Assembly: GCA_031363055.1 (NCBI GenBank)
Contig: JANLTP010000130.1
Location: 1 to 23,377, forward strand
DNA from: JANLTP01 sp031363055
GTDB taxonomy: Bacteria; Pseudomonadota; Gammaproteobacteria; Burkholderiales; Burkholderiaceae_E
Direction of reading: 5' to 3'
Length of the DNA: 23,377 bases
Within the stretch, counting starts at the first letter, position 1. Each line of letters opens with the position of its first letter. Positions 1 through 7,078 of this stretch are shown one piece after another. The translations under genes and the position numbers were made by a program. The notes under the pieces were generated by a model. That model was not told where the DNA came from. It made no database searches and saw only the letters and a program-made list of their open reading frames with translations.

Positions 1-16
1 GATATAGGGGTGTGTA

Positions 17-1021
17 GTGGGGGCGAATTTGGGGTTGGTACGGGCAGTTGAGCCGTCAATCGGGGCTGTTGGACCGCAGTTTTTTGATCTGGTCGCAGCA
101 CTTGGCAGTGCATCGGCTGACGAATTGCGTCGAGGTTTGCAACTAGAACAGGCCGCCATTCCGCCGAAATTCTTTTACGATCGGCTGGGTTCGGCGCTGT
201 TCACATCAATTTGTGAGTTACCCGAGTATTACCCAACCCGGACCGAGGCGGCGATCATTGATCGCTCGATCAATGATTTGTGCGCTCGCTTGCCGCAATC
301 CTCGACGCTGATCGATCTCGGAGCCGGCGATTGTGGCAAGGCGGCGCGACTGTTGCCGCATCTTAATCCTGCGCAATATGTGGCGATCGACATTTCCTCA
401 GATTTTGTTCGCGCGGCGCTGGAGCGACTCGGTCGAGAGTTTCCCGGCATCGACCTGCTGGGTCTGGGCATGGATTTTTCGCGTGAACTGCGCTTGCCGG
501 CTAGCGTTGCAGCGCAACGCCGCGTGTTTCACTATCCTGGTTCGAGCATCGGCAACTTTTCGCGCACTGAAGCGGCGCGCTTTCTGGGTCAGCTTCGCCG
601 CAGCGTCGACACTGACGGCGGCTTGTTAATTGGTGTCGACCTAATCAAATCGCCGAGTCTGCTGGTACCGGCCTATGACGATGCCTTGGGCGTTACCGCA
701 GCGTTCAACTTGAATGTCTTGAACCATGTCAATCGCTTGATTTCATCGGACTTCAAAGTTCAGGACTGGCAACATGTGGCGGTGTTCAACGAGACCAAGG
801 GTTGCATCGAGATGTATCTGCAAGCGCGCGAGCGCGTGCTGGTGCGCTGGTCTGGCTCGGAGCGGATGTTCGAGCGAGGCGAGCGGATTCACACCGAAAA
901 TTCGCATAAATACCTGCCGGAATCATTTGACCAACTTTTGTTCGAGGCCGGTTTTAAGACCGATCGGTTCTGGACTGATGAGCAGGGCTGGTTCGGAGTG
1001 TTCTACGCTCGACCGGTCTAG
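17..1021 (+). CDS. egtD: L-histidine N-alpha-methyltransferase (EgtD), hercynine synthesis
   Basis: SAM-dependent trimethylation of histidine to hercynine, the betaine from which ergothioneine or selenoneine is built; cytoplasmic. The 334-residue protein is full length for the family. Visible family signatures: IPPKFFYDRLGS (48-59) followed by LPEYYPTRTE (68-77), a SAM-binding DLGAGD (100-105), HYPGSSIGNF (172-181), the substrate-region stretch AYDDALGVTAAFNLN (219-233) and the C-terminal FERGERIHTENSHKY (285-299). The GTG start at 17 is preceded by AGGGG (6-10) at good spacing, and an in-frame TAG lies at 5-7, so the gene is complete although it touches the window edge. It is convergent with the senB-like gene; no egtA, egtC or egtE is in view. 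Assignment as EgtD is strong; the final product depends on the neighbouring SenA/EgtB-type enzyme. Confidence 0.93.
   Translation: MGANLGLVRAVEPSIGAVGPQFFDLVAALGSASADELRRGLQLEQAAIPPKFFYDRLGSALFTSICELPEYYPTRTEAAIIDRSINDLCARLPQSSTLIDLGAGDCGKAARLLPHLNPAQYVAIDISSDFVRAALERLGREFPGIDLLGLGMDFSRELRLPASVAAQRRVFHYPGSSIGNFSRTEAARFLGQLRRSVDTDGGLLIGVDLIKSPSLLVPAYDDALGVTAAFNLNVLNHVNRLISSDFKVQDWQHVAVFNETKGCIEMYLQARERVLVRWSGSERMFERGERIHTENSHKYLPESFDQLLFEAGFKTDRFWTDEQGWFGVFYARPV
254..277. repeat. Perfect 10-bp inverted repeat inside egtD
   Basis: ATCATTGATC (254-263), a 4-nt spacer GCTC, then GATCAATGAT (268-277). In mRNA this would be a 10-bp hairpin with a tetraloop at about codon 80 of egtD. Seen directly; a role is not shown. 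Confidence 0.6.
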
Positions 1022-1055
1022 TGTCCTTCTCGGTATTTGCGGGTCAGGACACTAG
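1018..1055. terminator. Inverted repeat spanning the egtD stop, possible bidirectional terminator
   Basis: CTAGTGTCCT (1018-1027) and AGGACACTAG (1046-1055) are perfect 10-bp complements with an 18-nt loop. The left arm contains the egtD stop codon. It lies in the 74-bp gap between two convergent genes, where a shared terminator would be expected, but there is no T-run on either side, so it is not a classical intrinsic terminator. Confidence 0.35.
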
Positions 1056-1095
1056 TCTCAAAACCTGAACGTCCTGAATGCCGCAACGCGCAATG

Positions 1096-2052
1096 TCAGC
1101 GCACCAGCTCGAGCAGTCTGACGACGGCCGCCGATTCGGTCGCGGGCGCGAACAGAGGTGCGCGCCTTAGACAGGCGTCTCGCAAGCGATTCATGAAGCT
1201 CGAGTCCCCAACACAACGCGTAATCAACGCGGCCAGCGCGGCATCGTCGCCGACCGGGAAGTAGCCTGGATAGTCGTCGCCCAACATGCCGATCGAGCCG
1301 CTGATGCGACTGGCGAGCACGGCGGTGCCACTGGTGACTGCTTCGATGATGACGTTGGCGCCGCCCTCCATGATCGAAGGCAACAACAGCACGCGCCCGC
1401 GACTGATCAGTTGTCGGGTCACTGGATGTTCAAGGGCACCGAGCACCCTGATCCTCTGATCGCGTGCCGCTGCCTGCATGAACTGAGCGCGAAGCGACTC
1501 GTCCCTGGTGTCGCCAATGTGCAACAGTCGCAGCTTCAGATCGGCCAGGCGACCGAGTGCACGTACCGCCGTCATCGGATCTTTCTCGGGCCGTAGGTGC
1601 CCAACCAGGAGCAGATCAAAACTGCGGGTGCGCGGGGCCTTGGGCTTGAGCGTGGGCGCTGATTGATAAATTATCTGCACCTTCTCGCGCAATTCGGGCG
1701 CCAGCTCCTCGATACCGGCCGATTGCAGGACCACCAGCCTGCTGGCCAGCTCGAGTGAGCGCTGCGCAGTCGCGTCGCTGCGAATATCGCGATAGAGATC
1801 GGTTCCTGTAAGGACCACCACGACCGTTCGACGTTGAACAGCAAAGGCGTGTATTGAAGTGGCTGATCGGCGGGCATGCAGGGCGATCATCAAGTCAGCC
1901 GGATGGCCGTCCCATTCGGTCGCCACCTGGACATCGGCATATCGGGACAAGTATTCTGACCAGCGCCGTGCGGTCTGCCAGTTGCCGTTTTTCAGGGCCG
2001 CCAGTGCCGGGGTAATGAGCACCACTCGAGGGCGTTGGTTTGATTGGGTCAA
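1096..2052 (-). CDS. senB: Selenosugar-synthase-type glycosyltransferase (SenB family)
   Basis: GT4-like glycosyltransferase of 318 residues. SenB makes a 1-seleno sugar from a UDP-sugar and selenophosphate in selenoneine synthesis. The sequence fits the family long annotated as TIGR04348: LITPA near the N-terminus (12-16), NGNWQTARRW (22-31), EWDGHPADLMIALHARRS (46-63), LTGTDLYRD (81-89), GHLRPEKDP (151-159), a GT4 E-x7-E nucleotide-sugar motif EGGANVIIE (229-237) and SISG-type/LGDDYPGYFPVGD (257-269). The TTG start at 2052 has only a weak GAG upstream; the in-frame GTG codons at residues 6, 10 or 11 are alternatives. Position between egtD and a SenA/EgtB-type gene is what makes SenB much more likely than a generic sugar transferase. 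No senC is visible. The chemistry is inferred from family and context. Confidence 0.85.
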   Translation of the reverse strand: MTQSNQRPRVVLITPALAALKNGNWQTARRWSEYLSRYADVQVATEWDGHPADLMIALHARRSATSIHAFAVQRRTVVVVLTGTDLYRDIRSDATAQRSLELASRLVVLQSAGIEELAPELREKVQIIYQSAPTLKPKAPRTRSFDLLLVGHLRPEKDPMTAVRALGRLADLKLRLLHIGDTRDESLRAQFMQAAARDQRIRVLGALEHPVTRQLISRGRVLLLPSIMEGGANVIIEAVTSGTAVLASRISGSIGMLGDDYPGYFPVGDDAALAALITRCVGDSSFMNRLRDACLRRAPLFAPATESAAVVRLLELVR

Positions 2053-2082
2053 GTAGGACTCGCAGCGATCTCGGCAACGGTT

Positions 2083-2112
2083 TTGTACCGGGATGGTTTA
2101 ATAGCATATATT
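2083..2112 (+). promoter_or_regulatory. Sigma-70-like promoter for the senA-type gene
   Basis: TTGTAC (2083-2088) and TATATT (2107-2112) separated by 18 bp, in the gap between the divergent senB and senA starts. Transcription would begin near 2119, leaving a very short leader before the GTG at 2134. Prediction only. Confidence 0.45.
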
Positions 2113-2133
2113 CATCGACTATGGGATCTTGAC

Positions 2134-3312
2134 GTGCGCAGCGCCGGCCGAACCGAACTGATTGAAGGCCTGAAACAGGTTCGAGAACAGACCTTGCAAT
2201 GGGTCGCGTATCTGCAACCTGAGCAATGGCAAGTTCCGTATTTGGGGACGATCAACCCGCCGCTCTGGGAAATTGGCCACATCGGCTGGTTTCAGGAGTA
2301 CTGGTGCCTGCGCTGGCGCCCACAGGCAGCGCCCGCTGCCTGCCTGTTGCCCGAGGGCGATAACTGGTTCGACTCACGCTCGATTGATCACCCCACTCGC
2401 TGGGCATTGCCACAAGCAAACCATGGACAGATTCGCGACTATTTGGCCGAGACCCTCGAGCGTACGATTGACGGCCTGAAGCGCGCTCCGGAATCGCCCG
2501 ATGGGCTCTATTTTTATCGTCTGGCACTGTTCCATGAGCAGATGCATGTCGAGGCGTTGGCCTATACCTGGCAGACACTGGGCATTCGCTTGGGCATCCA
2601 TTCGGGGCTGGGGTCACCGTTGCCCGCACTCAAGCCACTGGCCTTGCTCGACCCGCCACAACCGGTCGGCCAATGCACCTGGCGACTGGGATCATCGGCG
2701 CAGGAATCGTTCGTGTTTGACAATGAAAAATGGGCCTTTGATGTCGAGGTTCCGGCGTTCGAAATTGCCAGCGAGCCGATCAGCAATGCGTTGTATTTGA
2801 AATTTGTGCTCGATTGCGGCTATTCAAATCCGCAGTTTTGGGAGGTCGATTATTTCTCGCAAATGACGCGCGAGGGACGCCGCTTGCCGCGCTATTGGCG
2901 CGAGCAAAATGGCCAGTATGAACGACAGCGGTTTGGCGTCTGGGAGGCCTTGCCAGCCCTTGAGCCGGTCATGCATGTCAGTGCGTTCGAAGCGCAGGCA
3001 TATGCTCAATGGGCCGGTCTGCGCTTGCCGACCGAGACTGAGTGGGAGATTGCCGCGCACACGCTTGGCGAGTTCGAATGGGGCAACAGTGTCTGGGAAT
3101 GGACCGCCAGCCCGTTCGAGCCCTTCGCGGGGTTCCGGCCTGATCCCTATGCCGAGTATTCGCAGACCTCGTTTGGCAATACTCGGGTGGTTCGGGGTGG
3201 ATCCTACTTGACGCCGCGACCGCTCGTTCATCCGAAGTTTCGAAACTTCTTCGAGCCAACGCGCAACGATCTGTTTGTAGGTTTTCGGACCGCGCGCTCG
3301 ATCAGTGAATAG
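2134..3312 (+). CDS. senA: SenA/EgtB-type non-haem iron enzyme (probable selenoneine synthase)
   Basis: N-terminal DinB-like domain plus C-terminal FGE-sulfatase-like domain, as in EgtB, the sulfoxide synthase of ergothioneine synthesis, and SenA, which joins a selenosugar to hercynine. Counting from the GTG at 2134 (392 residues), the iron ligands are H49 (GHIGWFQEY) and H134/H138 (HEQMHVE). NPPLWEIGHIGWFQ, FDNEKWAFDV, RLPTETEWE, VWEWTASPFEP and the C-terminal GFRTAR are visible. The FGE domain has the short form in which EFEWGNSVWEWTAS runs together, as in the Burkholderiales proteins I associate with SenA. The frame extends upstream to a TTG at 2044, but that would overlap senB; 2134 has GGA seven bases upstream. 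Pairing with senB favours SenA; an EgtB making ergothioneine cannot be excluded from sequence alone. Confidence 0.8.
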   Translation: MRSAGRTELIEGLKQVREQTLQWVAYLQPEQWQVPYLGTINPPLWEIGHIGWFQEYWCLRWRPQAAPAACLLPEGDNWFDSRSIDHPTRWALPQANHGQIRDYLAETLERTIDGLKRAPESPDGLYFYRLALFHEQMHVEALAYTWQTLGIRLGIHSGLGSPLPALKPLALLDPPQPVGQCTWRLGSSAQESFVFDNEKWAFDVEVPAFEIASEPISNALYLKFVLDCGYSNPQFWEVDYFSQMTREGRRLPRYWREQNGQYERQRFGVWEALPALEPVMHVSAFEAQAYAQWAGLRLPTETEWEIAAHTLGEFEWGNSVWEWTASPFEPFAGFRPDPYAEYSQTSFGNTRVVRGGSYLTPRPLVHPKFRNFFEPTRNDLFVGFRTARSISE

Positions 3313-3327
3313 GCCTTAGTTTCCGAT

Positions 3328-4131
3328 CTATTCGTCGACGGGCAGGCCAGCCATGCCACCCAATACGGTGTTAAAGCCGCCATCGACATAGGTGATTTCG
3401 GCGCTGATACCGGCGGCCAGGTCGGACAATAAAAACGCCGCCACATTGCCTACATCATCGATGGTGACGTTGCGCCGAATCGGCGCGTTTTGGGCGACAA
3501 AATCCAACAGCTTCGAGAAGCCCTTGATGCCACTGGCCGCCAGAGTCTTGATCGGCCCGGCGGAAATTCCATTGACCCGAATGCCGGAACTGGCGCCCAT
3601 GCTTTCAGCCAAATAGCGGATTGACGCTTCAAGGCTGGCCTTGGCAACGCCCATGGTGTTGTAGTTCGGCACCATGCGCTCGGCACCCAGATAGGTCATG
3701 CTGAGCACCGAACCGCGCGCTGCCTTCAGTTGCGGCAGAGCGGCCTTGGCGCAGGCAATCAGGCTGTAGGCTGAAACGTCGTGCGCAATCCTGAACGATT
3801 CCCGGCTGGCGCCTTCGAGAAAGTCGCCGGCAATCGATTCGCGTGGCGCAAAGGCAATTGCATGCACCAGGCCGTCGAGCTTGGGCCAGGGTTCTCTTAA
3901 TTGCGCGAACAGGGCGTCGATCTGGGCATCTTCGGCGACATCACAAGGCAACACCAGCGATGAGCCGAACTCGGCGGCCATATCGGTGACCCGGCCCTTG
4001 AAGCGTTCGTTCTGATAGGTGAAGGCGAGTTCGGCGCCCTGGGCGTGACAACGACGCGCGATGCCGTAGGCAATCGAGCGATTTGATAACAGGCCCATGA
4101 TCAGAAGCCGTTTTCCCTTGAGGAAAGCCAT
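3328..4131 (-). CDS. fabI: Enoyl-ACP reductase (NADH), FabI
   Basis: Last reductive step of each fatty-acid elongation cycle, reducing trans-2-enoyl-ACP; cytosolic tetramer. At 267 residues it has the normal length. Short-chain-dehydrogenase fold with nucleotide motif GLLSNRSIAYGIA (13-25), and the FabI catalytic set Y147, Y157 and K164 in SMTYLGAER...YNTMGVAKASLE (Tyr-x6-Lys), matching E. coli Y146/Y156/K163 one residue off. RVNGISAGPIKTLAASGIKGF (184-204) is the substrate-loop region typical of FabI, which is the triclosan-sensitive type. The ATG at 4131 is preceded by GGAG. It is convergent with senA (15-bp gap) and divergent from yejA with little space between. Identification is secure. 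Confidence 0.97.
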   Translation of the reverse strand: MAFLKGKRLLIMGLLSNRSIAYGIARRCHAQGAELAFTYQNERFKGRVTDMAAEFGSSLVLPCDVAEDAQIDALFAQLREPWPKLDGLVHAIAFAPRESIAGDFLEGASRESFRIAHDVSAYSLIACAKAALPQLKAARGSVLSMTYLGAERMVPNYNTMGVAKASLEASIRYLAESMGASSGIRVNGISAGPIKTLAASGIKGFSKLLDFVAQNAPIRRNVTIDDVGNVAAFLLSDLAAGISAEITYVDGGFNTVLGGMAGLPVDE

Positions 4132-4171
4132 AAATTGTCTCCGCTACAATGCCAAAGTTCATCCACCGCTA

Positions 4172-6007
4172 TTGTCTCACGAGCCAAATCTGTACCAGTT
4201 CTTCATTCGAGGGTTGATCGCGCTGGGCTTGTTGGCGCAGGCCGCCCCGATCTGGGCGGTCTATGCCCTTGCGCTGACCGGAACGCCCAAGTATCCCGAG
4301 AATTTTCGCGCGTTCGACTACGTCAATCCTGACGCGCCGCGCGGCGGTGAGTTGAACCTGGCCGCGATCGGCACCTACGACAAGCTCAACCCGTTTACGC
4401 TGAAGGGCATTGCCGCATCGAAGATCAATGCGCTGGTGTTTGACACGCTGGCGCTGGCCAGTCTGGATGAACCGAACACCATGTACGGTTTGCTGGCCGA
4501 CGATTTTGTGCTGGCGCCCGACCGAATGTCGATCACCTTTCGCATTCATCCGAAAGCACGTTTTTCAGATGGCGAGCCGGTGCTGGCCGATGATGTCAAA
4601 TTTTCGTTCGACACCTTGCGCAGCAAGTTGGCCGGCCCCCTTTGGCGTCAATACTGGCAAGACGTCAAACAGGCCACTGTGCTCGGTCCGCGGCTGATCC
4701 GGTTCGAGTTCGAGCGTCGCAATCGTGAGTTGCATATGATCGTCGGCAGTGTGCCGGTATTCTCGAAAAAATGGCTGGCCGGCCAGCCGTTTGATCAGGT
4801 CGTTCAAACACCGCCGATTGCCAGTGGACCGTACACCGTCGAGAAGTTTGCGCTGGGCAAGACGATTACCTACAAGCGTAACCCCGACTATTGGGCCAAT
4901 GAGGTGGCGAGCCGGCGCGGCCAGTTCAATTTCGATCGGATCAAGTACGTCTATTACCAGGACGAGTTTGCACGCATCGAGGCGTACAAGGCCGGCGCGT
5001 TCGATTTCGTGCATGAGAATTCGGCCAAGAACTGGGCGCGCGGATACTTCGGCCGAAAGTTTGTGGACGGCACCTTGATCAAAACTGAATTGCCGACCAG
5101 TAATGCGCAAGGTATGCAGGCCTTTGTGATGAATACGCGGCGGCCGATATTTTCAGATGTCCGGGTCCGCAAGGCGATCGTGCTGGCGATGGATTTTGAG
5201 TGGATGAACCGGCAATTGTTCTTCAACCAATACACGCGCTCTTATTCGTTCTTCACCAATTCCGAGTTGGCGGCGCGCGGCAGCCCATCGGCCGAAGAGT
5301 TAACCTTGCTAGCGCCATTTCAGGGACAAGTGCCCGACCAAGTATTCGGGTCAGTCATCGAGCCGCCGACGACCCATCCGCCGCGCTCATTGCGCCAGAA
5401 CCTGCTTGAGGCCCGCGAACTGCTGGCTCAGGCCGGCTGGAACTATCGCGATGGCGCATTGCGCAATGCGCAGGGCCAGCCGTTCGAGTTCGAGTTCATC
5501 AACAATCTTAGAAACTGGGAACGGCTGATTGCGCCGTTCTCGCGTAACCTCGAAAAGCTCGGCGTGACGTTGAAATTGCGAACCATGGATACCTCGCTGT
5601 ACAAAAAGCGTGAAGATGACTTTGACTTCGACATGACGGTGAACTGGTGGATGTCGAGCCAGAGTCCTGGCAACGAGCTCTATAACAATTTTTTCAGCAA
5701 GGCCGCCGACGAGAAGGGCGCCGATAACCTGGCCGGCATCAAGAGTCCGGTGGTCGACGCGCTGATTGATCGCATCATGCAAGTAGATAGCCCGCAGGAA
5801 TTGATCACGGCCAGTCGCGCGCTCGACCGGGTACTGCTGGCCGGTCATTACGTGGTGCCACACTTTCACAATAAAACGCATCGCGTTTCGTACAAGAGTC
5901 TGCTCGATCGCCCGCAAAAGCTGCCATTATTTTATCAATCCGAAAACTGGGTGATTGATACCTGGTGGTTCAAGTCGTCTGTGCTCAATTCATCTGCGCT
6001 CAAGTAA
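4172..6007 (+). CDS. yejA: Periplasmic peptide-binding protein of a YejABEF-type ABC importer
   Basis: Family 5 extracellular solute-binding protein, the YejA type that binds oligopeptides or microcin-C-like peptides and hands them to YejBE. Characteristic start of the mature chain: ALTGTPKYPENFRAFDYVNP, then PRGGELNLAA and YDKLNPFTLKG. A hydrophobic signal segment LIALGLLAQAAPIWAVYA precedes it, so the start should lie shortly upstream: the TTG at 4172 gives a 611-residue preprotein with a short n-region. The open frame continues back to an ATG at 4097, but that would overlap the 5' end of the divergent fabI and place an unlikely 25 extra residues before the signal peptide. No convincing ribosome site is seen for either start. 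First gene of the yejABEF operon; 18 bp separate it from yejB. Confidence 0.92.
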   Translation: MSHEPNLYQFFIRGLIALGLLAQAAPIWAVYALALTGTPKYPENFRAFDYVNPDAPRGGELNLAAIGTYDKLNPFTLKGIAASKINALVFDTLALASLDEPNTMYGLLADDFVLAPDRMSITFRIHPKARFSDGEPVLADDVKFSFDTLRSKLAGPLWRQYWQDVKQATVLGPRLIRFEFERRNRELHMIVGSVPVFSKKWLAGQPFDQVVQTPPIASGPYTVEKFALGKTITYKRNPDYWANEVASRRGQFNFDRIKYVYYQDEFARIEAYKAGAFDFVHENSAKNWARGYFGRKFVDGTLIKTELPTSNAQGMQAFVMNTRRPIFSDVRVRKAIVLAMDFEWMNRQLFFNQYTRSYSFFTNSELAARGSPSAEELTLLAPFQGQVPDQVFGSVIEPPTTHPPRSLRQNLLEARELLAQAGWNYRDGALRNAQGQPFEFEFINNLRNWERLIAPFSRNLEKLGVTLKLRTMDTSLYKKREDDFDFDMTVNWWMSSQSPGNELYNNFFSKAADEKGADNLAGIKSPVVDALIDRIMQVDSPQELITASRALDRVLLAGHYVVPHFHNKTHRVSYKSLLDRPQKLPLFYQSENWVIDTWWFKSSVLNSSALK

Positions 6008-6025
6008 CCGGCTATCGATCGATCA

Positions 6026-7078
6026 ATGCTCGTCTACATTCTGAAACGTCTGCTGCTGATGATTCCGACCTTGTTTGGAATTCTGCTGCTGACCTTTGTC
6101 ATCGCGCAGTTTGTGCCCGGTGGGCCGGTTGAACAAATGGTGGAGAGCCTGCGTGGCGAAGGCGTTGTCAAAGGCGAGGTGTCGACCAGCTCGAGCGTGT
6201 TTCGCGGTAGCAAGGCCATAGGAGAGGAAAAGATCCGCGAGATCAGGGCGCTCTATGGTTTTGATCGGCCGGCACCTGAACGATTCTGGCTCATGCTGAA
6301 GGGCTTTGCCCAATTCGATCTGGGCAAGAGTTTTTTTCATAACAAAGGCGTTTGGGCACTGATCAAGGAAAAGCTGCCGGTGTCCATTTCGCTCGGGATT
6401 TGGGCGTTCCTGTTGACCTATCTGGTGTCGATTCCGCTGGGTATTCGCAAAGCCGTCACACACGGCTCGCGCTTCGATGTGCTGACCAGCACCCTGATCC
6501 TGATTGGTTACGCCATTCCCGGCTTTGTTCTGGGCGTGGCCTTGTTGGTGCTGTTTGGTGGCGGCTCGTTTCTGCAACTGTTTCCGCTGCGCGGGCTGAC
6601 CAGTGACGATTGGGATCAACTAAGCTGGGCGGGGCGGGTGCTCGACTATTTCTGGCACCTGGCCATGCCCCTGACCTGTCTCGTTGTTGGCAGCTTTGCG
6701 GTGACCACGCTACTGACTAAAAATACGGTTCTCGAAGAAATACGAAAACAATACGTCACGGTAGCCCGCGCCAAAGGTTTGAGTGAACGCCGCGTGATGT
6801 TCAAGCACGTTTTTCGTAATGCCTTGATTCCGATTGTGACCGGGTTCCCGGCTGCGTTTGTCGGCGCGTTCTTTACCGGCTCGCTGTTGATCGAAACCTT
6901 GTTCTCGCTCGATGGCCTGGGCTTTCTTTCCTACGATTCGGTCATCAAACGCGACTATCCGGTCGTCATGGGTACCCTCTACGTATTTTCACTGATTGGA
7001 CTGGTGGCCAAACTACTCAACGATATCGCCTACATCTGGGTCGATCCGAGAGTTCAGTTCGGGGATCTGGCGAAATGA
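6026..7078 (+). CDS. yejB: ABC transporter permease YejB
   Basis: Inner-membrane permease of the peptide/microcin-C-type importer, 350 residues. Starts with the standard MLVYILKRLL membrane segment (1-28), has about six hydrophobic segments in the BPD_transp_1 arrangement and the cytoplasmic EAA loop ARAKGLSERRVMFKHVFRNA (247-266), which contacts the ATPase. The family-typical stretch FDLGKSFFHNKGVWALIKEKLP lies at 97-118. The ATG at 6026 follows yejA by 18 bp, and the stop TGA (7076-7078) overlaps the yejE ATG in an ATGA, which implies translational coupling and a 1:1 heterodimer with YejE. Confidence 0.95.
   Translation: MLVYILKRLLLMIPTLFGILLLTFVIAQFVPGGPVEQMVESLRGEGVVKGEVSTSSSVFRGSKAIGEEKIREIRALYGFDRPAPERFWLMLKGFAQFDLGKSFFHNKGVWALIKEKLPVSISLGIWAFLLTYLVSIPLGIRKAVTHGSRFDVLTSTLILIGYAIPGFVLGVALLVLFGGGSFLQLFPLRGLTSDDWDQLSWAGRVLDYFWHLAMPLTCLVVGSFAVTTLLTKNTVLEEIRKQYVTVARAKGLSERRVMFKHVFRNALIPIVTGFPAAFVGAFFTGSLLIETLFSLDGLGFLSYDSVIKRDYPVVMGTLYVFSLIGLVAKLLNDIAYIWVDPRVQFGDLAK

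Noticed and set aside
2134..3312. Plain EgtB (ergothioneine sulfoxide synthase) as the call for the iron enzyme
   Set aside because: Kept as an alternative only: the adjacent SenB-type gene and the short FGE-domain form favour SenA, and no egtA/egtC/egtE accompanies it.
4565..5110. 181-codon minus-strand frame inside yejA
   Set aside because: No motif, and the yejA frame is unambiguous here.
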